Below, piece by piece: positions 1 to 7,376 of a stretch of DNA of 12,191 bases. The notes beneath the pieces were generated by a model. That model worked only from the letters and a program-made list of their open reading frames with translations. It made no database searches and was not told where the DNA came from. Both the position numbers and the translations under genes were made by a program. The stretch spans positions 1 through 12,191 of the forward strand of contig JAGWVZ010000056.1 in the NCBI GenBank assembly GCA_018970625.1, read 5' to 3'. The first letter of the stretch is position 1, and each line of letters starts with the position of its first letter. The DNA is from Myxococcales bacterium. GTDB lineage: Bacteria; Myxococcota; Bradymonadia; REDH01.

Positions 1-649
1 CCGCTTCAACGGTCTCCAGATCCCGAAGTTCTCCGATCAGCACCACATCGGGGTCCTGCCGAAGCACATAGCGCAGGGCGGTCTTGAAACCGGCCGTGTC
101 TGACCCTATCTCGCGCTGGTTCACAATCCCCAGTTTGTGGGGGTGCAGGAACTCAATCGGGTCTTCCACCGTAATGATGTGGTGAGGTTTGTCGGTGTTG
201 ATCTTGTCGATCATCGCTGCGAGCGTCGTCGATTTGCCCGACCCGGTGGGACCTGTCACCAGCACCAGACCTTTCTTTCGATTGGTAAAGTCCTGAATCA
301 CCGGCGGCAGGTTCAGCTCTTCGAACGTGCGCACCTTGAAGGGAATCTGACGAAAAACTCCCGAAACGGCGCCACGTTGCATGAACACGTTCGCTCTGAA
401 ACGAGACAGTGACTTCACACCAAACGACGCGTCCAGCTCATTTTTTTCTTCAAACGCCTGACGTTGAGAGTCCGTCAGCACGCTGTAACAGAGCTGCCGA
501 CAATCCTGACCGGTCAGAGGCGGCGCCTTGATTTCAACCAGTGACCCATCAACGCGAATGCGCGGAGGGCTCCCGACCGTGATGTGAAGGTCGCTCGCGT
601 CGCGTTCGACCATCAGTTTCAGCAGCTGGTGGAGATTCAGTGTGGACAT
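1..649 (-). CDS. pilT: Type IV pilus retraction ATPase PilT (partial, C-terminus beyond left edge)
   Basis: PilT is the cytoplasmic hexameric ATPase that depolymerises type IV pili and powers twitching motility. Reading leftward from the ATG at 647-649 gives 216 codons with no stop, so only the N-terminal ~60% of a protein usually near 350 aa is present. Visible motifs are the PilT N-terminal domain (ASDLHITVGSPPRIRVDG, residues 18-35), Walker A GPTGSGKST (133-141), the Asp box IITVEDPIEF (158-167) and Walker B DVVLIGELRD (201-210). The His box and C-terminal domain lie outside the window. The short GELRD Walker B and the compact N-terminus favour PilT over PilB. It starts 32 nt after the pilB stop, consistent with a pilB-pilT operon; pilC often follows in relatives, so it may lie further left. 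The ribosome binding site is weak. Alternative: the PilU paralogue, judged less likely. Confidence 0.95.
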   Translation of the reverse strand, partial: MSTLNLHQLLKLMVERDASDLHITVGSPPRIRVDGSLVEIKAPPLTGQDCRQLCYSVLTDSQRQAFEEKNELDASFGVKSLSRFRANVFMQRGAVSGVFRQIPFKVRTFEELNLPPVIQDFTNRKKGLVLVTGPTGSGKSTTLAAMIDKINTDKPHHIITVEDPIEFLHPHKLGIVNQREIGSDTAGFKTALRYVLRQDPDVVLIGELRDLETVEA

Positions 650-681
650 GACATACCCGTGATGACAGGCCGAGCCGCAAA

Positions 682-2403
682 TCAGTCAGGAGCGCTACAG
701 CGCACAACCTCGGCCATCGACGTGGTACCTTCGAGCAGCTTCGTCAAGGCGGCCTTGCGAAGCGTCTTCATGCCCACGCGAATCGCCTCGGCCTTCAGTT
801 CCGTCGCTGAGAAGCCCTGCAGAACAGCTTCCTTCAGCGCGTCCTTCATCACCATGACCTCGTACAGCGCCACGCGTCCCTTGTGTCCGCCACCGCCGCA
901 CAGCTTGCAGCTCGGGTTCTGACCCTGCAGGATCTGCGCGGTGGACATCAACTCGTCGGGGATTTGCAGTTCACGCATCGCCGCTTCATCTACCGAGATA
1001 GGCGCTTTGCACTCCGGGCAAAGCTTGCGCGCCAGACGCTGCGCCAACACCATGTTCACCGCGGCAACAACCAGGAACGGCTCAATACCCATGTTCAGCA
1101 GGCGCGAGATCGTCGACGGCGCGTCGTTCGTATGCAGCGTCGAGAGCACCATGTGACCTGTCAACGCCGCCTTGATCGCGATCTCAGCGGTCTCGAAGTC
1201 ACGGATCTCACCCACCATGATGATGTCAGGGTCCTGACGAAGGAACGAGCGCAGCGCCGCAGCAAAGTTCAGCCCCACAGAGTCGTTGATCAACACCTGA
1301 TTGATGCCCGACAGGTTGAACTCGACCGGGTCTTCCGCAGTCGAGATGTTCTCGCTCACCTTGTTCAGTTCGGCGAGCGCCGAATAAAGCGTGGTCGTCT
1401 TGCCCGAACCCGTCGGACCCGTCACCAGACACATGCCATAGGGGCGGTGAATGGACTCCTTGAAATCCTTCAGCGGGCCCGGTTCAAACCCCAGCTTGGT
1501 CATATCCAGCTGCAGGTTCGACTTGTCGAGAAGTCGCATGCAGATCTTCTCGCCGAACAGCGTCGGGAGCACGGACACTCGATAGTCCATCTCCTTGTTG
1601 CCGGGTAGCTTCAGCTTGATGCGACCGTCCTGCGGAAGGCGTCGCTCCGCGATGTCCAGCCGGCTCATGATCTTGATACGCGACGACAGGGCGTTCTTCA
1701 GCTTCAACGGCGGTCGCATCACCTCACTGAGCATGCCGTCCACGCGGTAACGAACCCGCATCTCCTTCTCGTAAGGCTCAATGTGAATGTCCGAAGCCTT
1801 GATCTTGATAGCCTCGACCAGAATGTGGTTCACAAGCTTCACGACCGGAGCTTCATCTGCAGCCTTTTCAAGGTCCGTCAGGTCGATCGCGCCGCCCGTG
1901 TTTTCGGTCTCCAGCTCGACATCGTCGGCGTCCAGTTCGCCCAGAATGTCTTTCAGGCCACCTGACTTGTCCACCTCGGTGTAGTACTTCACGATCGCTT
2001 CGCGAATCGCGACCTCCGACGCGACCACCACCTCGATCGTGTAGTTCGTCAGGAACTTCAGGTCATCAATCGCGGTCAGATTCGCCGGATCGGCCATGGC
2101 CACGATCAGCGTACCGCCAGCACGGTTGATCGGAATGCACAGGTGGCGCATGGCCATCTCGCGTGGAACCAGATCCACCACTTCGCGCTTGATGTCGAAC
2201 TCGTCCAGTCGGATCGACGGAACGCCGTATGTCTTCGAGAGAAACTGCGTGAGATCGGTCTCTTCAACGAAGCCCATGCGCGTGAGCGTGTAGCCCAGAC
2301 GCTCCCCGGACTCCCGTCGCATTTGTTCGGCTCGTTGCAACTGCGCCAGCGAGATCAGGTTCTCGCGTACGAGAAGCTCGCCCAGTCTGTCACCAATCGC
2401 CAT
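682..2403 (-). CDS. pilB: Type IV pilus assembly (extension) ATPase PilB
   Basis: PilB is the cytoplasmic hexameric motor that polymerises type IV pili. Residues below are counted from an in-frame upstream GTG at 2439 (585 aa). An MshEN-type N-terminal domain spans about 15-155. The second N-terminal part carries KASDIHIEPYEKEMRVRYR (214-232). Walker A is GPTGSGKTT (341-349), the Asp box ISTAEDPVEF (365-374), Walker B DIIMVGEIRD (405-414) and the His box GHMVLSTLHTNDA (428-440). Two Cys pairs, C474/C477 and C511/C514, form the zinc site typical of PilB and GspE. I prefer the ATG at 2403 (573 aa): GAGG lies 5 nt upstream, and PilB proteins typically begin close to the xRLGELLVRENLIS stretch. 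The GTG at 2439 has no visible ribosome binding site. The gene follows the membrane glycosyltransferase-like gene and precedes pilT by 32 nt. All catalytic motifs look intact. Confidence 0.95.
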   Translation of the reverse strand: MAIGDRLGELLVRENLISLAQLQRAEQMRRESGERLGYTLTRMGFVEETDLTQFLSKTYGVPSIRLDEFDIKREVVDLVPREMAMRHLCIPINRAGGTLIVAMADPANLTAIDDLKFLTNYTIEVVVASEVAIREAIVKYYTEVDKSGGLKDILGELDADDVELETENTGGAIDLTDLEKAADEAPVVKLVNHILVEAIKIKASDIHIEPYEKEMRVRYRVDGMLSEVMRPPLKLKNALSSRIKIMSRLDIAERRLPQDGRIKLKLPGNKEMDYRVSVLPTLFGEKICMRLLDKSNLQLDMTKLGFEPGPLKDFKESIHRPYGMCLVTGPTGSGKTTTLYSALAELNKVSENISTAEDPVEFNLSGINQVLINDSVGLNFAAALRSFLRQDPDIIMVGEIRDFETAEIAIKAALTGHMVLSTLHTNDAPSTISRLLNMGIEPFLVVAAVNMVLAQRLARKLCPECKAPISVDEAAMRELQIPDELMSTAQILQGQNPSCKLCGGGGHKGRVALYEVMVMKDALKEAVLQGFSATELKAEAIRVGMKTLRKAALTKLLEGTTSMAEVVRCSAPD

Positions 2404-2470
2404 CTGCTCCTCACTGATAGGTACATGTTCGTCTGCCACGGTTGTACCGATGGCCCACTCATTCTGTCAA

Positions 2471-4423
2471 TCAACGCTCCGGCATTCCCACTTGTTGCGA
2501 CATGTTGCACGCGGGTATCGTAAGACGATTCAGCTGAAGCCGCTGCCATGCCCGGCACTGAATCCCCGGTGGCCACTCGGCCGGCGGGACTTCAAACCGT
2601 AGAAGCGCCGCCAGCGCGCGTGTCTGGTCGCCGTGGTTCGCCAGAGCCGCGCTCAGGCCGGGGACGTCTGCCAGATCAAGCGGTAACGCCTGATCCAGCG
2701 TGTCGAGCGCCCACTGGCGTTGCTCCGGTGTCGAGGAGGGACACTGACCCAGCAGCGACGTCATGACACGCACCGCCTGAGGTGCCCGCGTCCGTAAGGT
2801 CCAGTCCCATGTCGCACGAAATGCGTCGTCGCATAACCCGAGTCCGGCAGACGCCATCGCCAGCCGACGATGTCCGGCACCCAGCTCCGGGCTGAACTGC
2901 ACCAGCTGCGACGCAAAGCGATAGGCCGCCCGCATGTCACCCACCTCCATCGCCACGTCGGCGCAGCGCGCCAGCGCCGTCCGACCCTGCTCTCCTGTTG
3001 TGGTCCACTGTTCCGCCATCACGGCACACGGTACCTGCATGCGCTCCCAGTCACCCTGATCACCATAAATGAACAGCAGGTTGCCCAGCGCACGCGAGTT
3101 CATCGGCGCATGGGCGATGACCTCCTCGTAGAACACCTGCTCGTTCTGCCAGTCTGCGTTTCGGGTCACCACCTGCAATGCCATCAGCGCCACGGTCGCG
3201 GCCAGAAACAGGCGCGCGGCTGCGAGCGCACGCGCCGGCTCAGGCGCGATCCGAAGCAGGCGTAACGCGACGGCGACGACTGCCAGAACCAGACCAAAAA
3301 GCGGAATGTACAGGTAGTGCTCGGCGTACAGCTCATGGTGGGGAATCAGATGGCTCACCGGTGCCAGTCCAACCAGCCAGAACAGAAGCCCCCACGCGGC
3401 TACCGGCTCGCGGCGCCACAGCCACGCCGATCCTCCCAGAATCGAAACCACCAGCGCCAGACCCAGCAACGCCCTGCCATCTGTCAGGCTGTATGCCAGC
3501 GGAATCGTCTCGGGGTAATAATCCCCAATCAGCGGGGCCAGCATGAGCGCATGCCGAATATACTGCACCTGCAGCATCGCGATCGTCGCCAGGTTCGATA
3601 CGAAACTGCCTCCCCACCACTCAAACAGGTCGCGCTGGCTGTAACTCTGAAACACCCCACGTTGGAGCACGTACAGCACCGCCAGCAACATGCCCGCAAT
3701 CAGGGCGAACAACACCCCGCGATGTTCCCTCAGCAAACGGGCAACCCCGTCGCCTCGCAGCAGCCATAAGCCGACCACCACCGGGATGATCACCGTCGAT
3801 TCCTTGCTCAGGAACCCGAAGAGCGTCGCCCAGAGTGGAACAAGCCACCACAGACCGCCGCGTTCGCGTGCCACAAACGCCGAACCGGTCGCCACAAACG
3901 TCCACAGGCCCGCCAGAATGTCGCGTCGCCCCGAAACATAACTCACGCTATCGGTTTGCACCGGGTGCATGGCCCACAGCATCGCCACCGTCGCACCCGC
4001 CAGAATCGCCCGCCGGTCGGGCTGAATTCGACCGTCCTCGCGTGTGCCCAGCACGATCGTGGCCAGCCCTCCGGCCGCCAGCATCACGAGCACGTGACGA
4101 AGGATGTTCCCGACGTGGTACGCCGCGAAGTCTCCGCGCCCAAACCAGTAATCCACACCGTACGACATGTAGCGCAGCGGCCGATACGCACAATGATCGC
4201 CCGACGCGAAACTCAGCGTGCGACGTAACCCCGCGAGCGAGTCAAAGCAGCCCGACGACGACACCAGAAACGGGTCGTCAAAGATCGGCTCGCCGCTCAC
4301 GGCACCCCACCACGACACCACAATCAGGGCGCCAATAAAGGCATACAGTGCGGCAATCACGCGAGTCGCCAAGGCCACAGGTCCGGTCTGCATCGGGAAA
4401 GCAACCGCCCGATGTAGACGCAC
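2471..4423 (-). CDS. TMTC-like GT-C membrane glycosyltransferase with C-terminal TPR-like region
   Basis: A 650-aa polytopic protein. Residues 16-420 hold about 10 hydrophobic segments, and ~425-610 is a soluble helical region resembling TPRs (N422-DW-NE, FYEEVIAHAPMNSRALGNLL 431-450). Several blocks match TMTC/DUF1736-type O-mannosyltransferases: an acidic pair after the first membrane segment (FDDPF, 48-52), YRPLRYMSYGVDY (80-92) with H103/N106/H110, HPVQTDSVSYVSGRRDILAG (153-172), FLSKES (204-209) and YAEHYLYIP (366-374). Such GT-C enzymes use a polyprenyl-phosphate sugar and act on the periplasmic face of the inner membrane; TMTCs O-mannosylate proteins. Here the sugar and acceptor are unknown. 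The start at 4423 is a GTG; an ATG at 4393 (640 aa) directly before the first membrane segment is equally plausible, and neither has a clear ribosome binding site. Its stop lies 31 nt before the upstream pilB GTG, suggesting cotranscription with the pilus motors. Confidence 0.8.
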   Translation of the reverse strand: MRLHRAVAFPMQTGPVALATRVIAALYAFIGALIVVSWWGAVSGEPIFDDPFLVSSSGCFDSLAGLRRTLSFASGDHCAYRPLRYMSYGVDYWFGRGDFAAYHVGNILRHVLVMLAAGGLATIVLGTREDGRIQPDRRAILAGATVAMLWAMHPVQTDSVSYVSGRRDILAGLWTFVATGSAFVARERGGLWWLVPLWATLFGFLSKESTVIIPVVVGLWLLRGDGVARLLREHRGVLFALIAGMLLAVLYVLQRGVFQSYSQRDLFEWWGGSFVSNLATIAMLQVQYIRHALMLAPLIGDYYPETIPLAYSLTDGRALLGLALVVSILGGSAWLWRREPVAAWGLLFWLVGLAPVSHLIPHHELYAEHYLYIPLFGLVLAVVAVALRLLRIAPEPARALAAARLFLAATVALMALQVVTRNADWQNEQVFYEEVIAHAPMNSRALGNLLFIYGDQGDWERMQVPCAVMAEQWTTTGEQGRTALARCADVAMEVGDMRAAYRFASQLVQFSPELGAGHRRLAMASAGLGLCDDAFRATWDWTLRTRAPQAVRVMTSLLGQCPSSTPEQRQWALDTLDQALPLDLADVPGLSAALANHGDQTRALAALLRFEVPPAEWPPGIQCRAWQRLQLNRLTIPACNMSQQVGMPER

Positions 4424-4579
4424 ATCGAGCGCACAACAGCCGGTGGTGGTTCAGCCGGCTCAGGCATCGTCCACCTGCGGGGCGCGCAAAATGGTTTGTC
4501 GAAGCCCGAACGTGCATGTACACCGCGCAGGCAATCCCGTCCACTTCGCGCCACCATCGCGTTCGCCCAAGGACCCGCC
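4424..4579. promoter_or_regulatory. Divergent intergenic region, presumed to hold two promoters
   Basis: This stretch separates a leftward gene starting at 4423 (or 4393) from a rightward gene starting at 4580, so promoters for both transcription units should lie here or just inside the genes. The best plus-strand sigma-70-like candidate is TTGTCG at 4496-4501, then 17 nt, then TACACC at 4519-4524, but it is a weak match. A clear ribosome binding site, AAGGA at 4569-4573, serves the rightward gene at 6-nt spacing. No riboswitch or strong operator palindrome was seen. Confidence 0.4.
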
Positions 4580-5401
4580 ATGACGTCGACGCCATCCCCC
4601 ACCGCGGGACGGCCCACCGAACGAGAGCCGTTCGGTATCACCTATGACCGACTGCGCCTTGATCGGCTGCTGACTCGCCTGGTTCGTCTCCACGGCATTC
4701 AGACCGCCATCGAGCTGCCGGCTGACGGATCCAAGGCCATGCCCGGTATTTACAGTCTGGCGCTGGCCAGGGCGGGCGTGCAGGTCACCCTCTTCAATCC
4801 CGAACCGCAGGGCGTCGCCGTATTTGAACGGCTGGGCCTCATGCACAAAGTCACCATCGCGCAAGGCAGTGACCCGTATCATACCGGCCTCGATCCTGCG
4901 CAGTTCGATCTGGCATGGAACTTTGTCAGCGCCGCCGTGCGGCCTGATTTCAATGGGCAGATCGCCGAGATGAAGCGACTCTCGAACCGCTTCGTCATGA
5001 CCGTGCACATGAACGGGTACAACTGGGGGTTCCCCTGGCACCGGTTCCTGCACCGCGCTTTCAAGCTCCCCTGGACGCACGGCGAGACCGAGAACTTCTT
5101 CCCCGACCACGTACGTCGCATTTATCGTGGCAACGGGCTCGAACCCATCGACTTTGGCCTGCTCGACATGCCCTGGTGGCCCGATCCCCCCGGCTTCCGC
5201 GATGTACGCCTTCACCTCGAAGGCCGTGACGACGTGACCTCGGCCGACTGGACAGCGCAGATTGAGGAGGTCTACGCCACAGGTCGCGTGCCACTCGCCG
5301 GGCGCATCCTGGAGCGCATCGAGGACGCCGCCATTCCGCGGCCGGTGCGCAATGTCTTCAGCCACCTCTTCTTTGTCATGGGCGAGCGTATCCTGCGATG
5401 A
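4580..5401 (+). CDS. Class I SAM-methyltransferase-like protein
   Basis: A 273-aa soluble protein. The ATG at 4580 is chosen because AAGGA sits 6 nt upstream; an in-frame upstream start at 4496 would add a 28-residue basic stretch with no support. After a helical lead (21-40), residues 42-74 read as strand - loop - helix - strand (TAIELPADGSKAMPG, then VQVTLFNPEP 68-76). This resembles motif I and post-motif I of class I methyltransferases, but the usual GxGxG loop is degenerate and the acidic residue ending strand 2 is not obvious. FDLAWNFVSAAV (109-120) fits motif II, and MKRLSNRFVMTVHMNGYNWG (131-150) fits the following helix and strand. The stop overlaps the next start (ATGA at 5398-5401), so the two proteins are probably made together, and the methyltransferase-like protein may act on a lipid or glycan handled by its membrane partner. 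The fold call is moderate and the substrate unknown. Confidence 0.6.
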   Translation: MTSTPSPTAGRPTEREPFGITYDRLRLDRLLTRLVRLHGIQTAIELPADGSKAMPGIYSLALARAGVQVTLFNPEPQGVAVFERLGLMHKVTIAQGSDPYHTGLDPAQFDLAWNFVSAAVRPDFNGQIAEMKRLSNRFVMTVHMNGYNWGFPWHRFLHRAFKLPWTHGETENFFPDHVRRIYRGNGLEPIDFGLLDMPWWPDPPGFRDVRLHLEGRDDVTSADWTAQIEEVYATGRVPLAGRILERIEDAAIPRPVRNVFSHLFFVMGERILR

Positions 5402-7299
5402 CAGCCCCCGTGTCTGGCCACCCTGACAAGGTGTCATCCGAGTCAGTCGGACTGGCGGATGCCCACTCGGCGGGTCCACACTCCATCGCCGTGCCCGAAG
5501 TGCAGGCCGCGCGAGCCCTGCGGCTTGCCATGGCTTTGCTGCTCGTCGTGATTTCGCTCGCCACGATCTGGCTGCCCGCCTGGGTGCCCGGCACCGACAT
5601 GCCCACCCACCTGATGATGGCCGACCTTCTGGCCCACCCCGATCGTGCCACCGACCTCGTCGTGCGCCATTACCCGGCGACCTCGCAGCTGAGCGTCTGG
5701 CTGACCATGCCCTTCGCGCTCATTTTTCCGCTGTCCGTCGCCGGAAAAGCAGCGCTCACCCTCTTCTATGCGACCTACGTCGCGGCAAACGCGCGGCTGG
5801 GTTCCCGTTTCGGCGCCTGGCTTCCCGATACCCTGGTCTGGTCATCGGCGATGTTCTTTGGCTTCTGCTATGCCATGGGGTTTACAAATTTTCTTGTCGC
5901 CGCAGCGGCCGGTTCCATGTTTCTCGCGACCGTCCATGATCACCTGCAGGGCCGCAGCACAGGCTCGGGTTTGCACATCCTGTTCTGGTCGCTTCTGTGC
6001 ATGCATGCACACATCATCGTGTTTGGTATGTTTGGCCTGCAGGCGCTCGTACTGGTGGGGCTGCTACCTCGCCCGGCTGGTTCAGGCGCGCCTGCCCGTA
6101 CATACGCCGCTCATTTCAGGGCGATGGTATCTCTGGCGGTTTACTCCCTGCCGGCGTTGTTGGCGACGGTGGTGATTCTGCTGGGCATTCGTCAGCCACT
6201 CGCCACGGGTTTTGATGATCAGATGTTGCGTGGGGTACGATTGCCGCTGTCTCAGCAGCTCGTGGGACTCATGGAGTTTGGGTTTGGCGGCTGGACAAAC
6301 GCCGCCTGGTTATCGCTCGTCGCGTGGGTCCTGGTTACTGCGGCAGGATGTTGGCTGGCCAGACCGGCCATACGTAATCTGACCGCCGCAACAGTTCTCC
6401 TGTGGGCCGCCGTATACTTCCTTGTGCCTTTTCACCTTGCCGGCTGGGCCTTCGCACAACCGCGCGCCCTGCTGCTGCTGTTTCCGCTTCCGTTGCTATT
6501 CGTCATTCGTCATGTGCACGCATCGGTGGCGCTTGCCAGCGCCGGCATGGTTGCGCTCGCCCTGCTGCTCGCCATTCCCCCGCAGGTGCATGCCGGGCGA
6601 ATCATCGCCACGCAGATCACCGAATTTCCCGTGCAGCCGCCTGGCGTCATGATGATCGTGCGAACCCCCATGGCGCGCGTCGCTGCGTCTTCGTGGGTGG
6701 AGCCCTTCCATCACGTGGCATCGTATCGGGCAGGGCAGGGCGGCATTATGCCCCACATGATGCGTTTTAATCCGTGGATGCACTCCGTTACCGTGAATCC
6801 CGACCTTCAGGTGGACTGGTCGCTGGCTCCGGCAGAGTTTATTGGTCGGTCGCTGGACTGCGAACAGTTCGCCGATTGCGAACGCAACGCGCTGCTGCTG
6901 GCCGACCGCGTCAGCATTCAGCATGAAGGTTTTGACTCTCTGGTGATACTACCTCCGCACCCGACGGTCAGCGAGCGACTGATTGTGCGCGGGCAGTCCA
7001 TGGAAACGCCGGGTCATTTTCGACTACAGGAGGCGCGGGGCGTTGTTCGTCTGTTCAGAGAGCCCGGTCAGGTTTCGGTACCACTCACAATACGAATGTC
7101 CTGGCCAGATACGCTCGGCCTTCTGGGTGAAGTCAACTGGACGGCCGAGAGCCTGTCGATGGATGTCGGACCCGTTCCATCTGGCCCCGTACAGTTTTCC
7201 GTGGTTTCGCGAGTGGACTCAGGCATCCTCTTTGACGCCATGACCGAACTCCCCAATGGTCCGTTGCAGGTCTCGATTACAGAGTTGGTGCCCCCGTAA
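5398..7299 (+). CDS. Polytopic membrane protein of unknown function, possibly GT-C-like
   Basis: A 633-aa protein with a ~38-residue polar N-terminus. About 9-10 hydrophobic segments follow between residues 41 and 394 (for example 43-61, 101-130, 146-178, 192-222, 242-263, 303-319, 328-350, 356-370, 376-394), then a soluble C-terminal domain of ~235 residues, probably periplasmic. The first loop after membrane segment 1 carries PGTDMPTHL (64-72). An Asp here with a nearby His recalls the catalytic loop of GT-C glycosyltransferases. GFCYAMGFTNF (155-165) recalls a pattern in bacterial integral-membrane glycosyltransferase-like families. C488 and C494 in DCEQFADCER could form a disulfide if exported. 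The C-terminal part is rich in strands (VRLFRE, VPLTIRMSW, VQFSVVSRV) and may be a beta-sandwich. I cannot name a family with certainty. The start overlaps the preceding stop by 4 bp, indicating translational coupling. It ends 77 nt before the convergent HD-GYP-like gene. Confidence 0.7.
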   Translation: MTAPVSGHPDKVSSESVGLADAHSAGPHSIAVPEVQAARALRLAMALLLVVISLATIWLPAWVPGTDMPTHLMMADLLAHPDRATDLVVRHYPATSQLSVWLTMPFALIFPLSVAGKAALTLFYATYVAANARLGSRFGAWLPDTLVWSSAMFFGFCYAMGFTNFLVAAAAGSMFLATVHDHLQGRSTGSGLHILFWSLLCMHAHIIVFGMFGLQALVLVGLLPRPAGSGAPARTYAAHFRAMVSLAVYSLPALLATVVILLGIRQPLATGFDDQMLRGVRLPLSQQLVGLMEFGFGGWTNAAWLSLVAWVLVTAAGCWLARPAIRNLTAATVLLWAAVYFLVPFHLAGWAFAQPRALLLLFPLPLLFVIRHVHASVALASAGMVALALLLAIPPQVHAGRIIATQITEFPVQPPGVMMIVRTPMARVAASSWVEPFHHVASYRAGQGGIMPHMMRFNPWMHSVTVNPDLQVDWSLAPAEFIGRSLDCEQFADCERNALLLADRVSIQHEGFDSLVILPPHPTVSERLIVRGQSMETPGHFRLQEARGVVRLFREPGQVSVPLTIRMSWPDTLGLLGEVNWTAESLSMDVGPVPSGPVQFSVVSRVDSGILFDAMTELPNGPLQVSITELVPP

Positions 7300-7376
7300 C
7301 GAACCGGCGAAAGTGCGCATGCGGGTCATTCATTTTTCAGGACGTCGCTGCGGATATGTTCCACGCATCCAATCAC

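Noticed and set aside
883..1608. A 241-codon plus-strand open frame inside pilB
   Set aside because: Antisense to the most conserved part of pilB; its Arg/His/Gln-rich product is what the opposite strand of a GC-rich gene gives.
4496..4524. Sigma-70-like promoter TTGTCG - 17 nt - TACACC for the rightward genes
   Set aside because: Only about four of six and three of six consensus bases match, which is expected by chance in this length. Mentioned within the intergenic region only.
4460..5479. A 339-codon open frame on the minus strand, opposite the methyltransferase-like gene
   Set aside because: It is fully antisense to a gene with a good ribosome binding site and a 4-bp coupled overlap. 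Its product has low-complexity, His/Gly/Val-rich composition and no recognisable fold, typical of an antisense shadow.
7304..7337. Possible intrinsic terminator for the plus-strand membrane protein gene (CCGGCG / CGC-ATG-CGG followed by TTTTT)
   Set aside because: The stem is only two 3-bp helices separated by a bulge, and the T-run begins 9 nt after it. Too weak to call.
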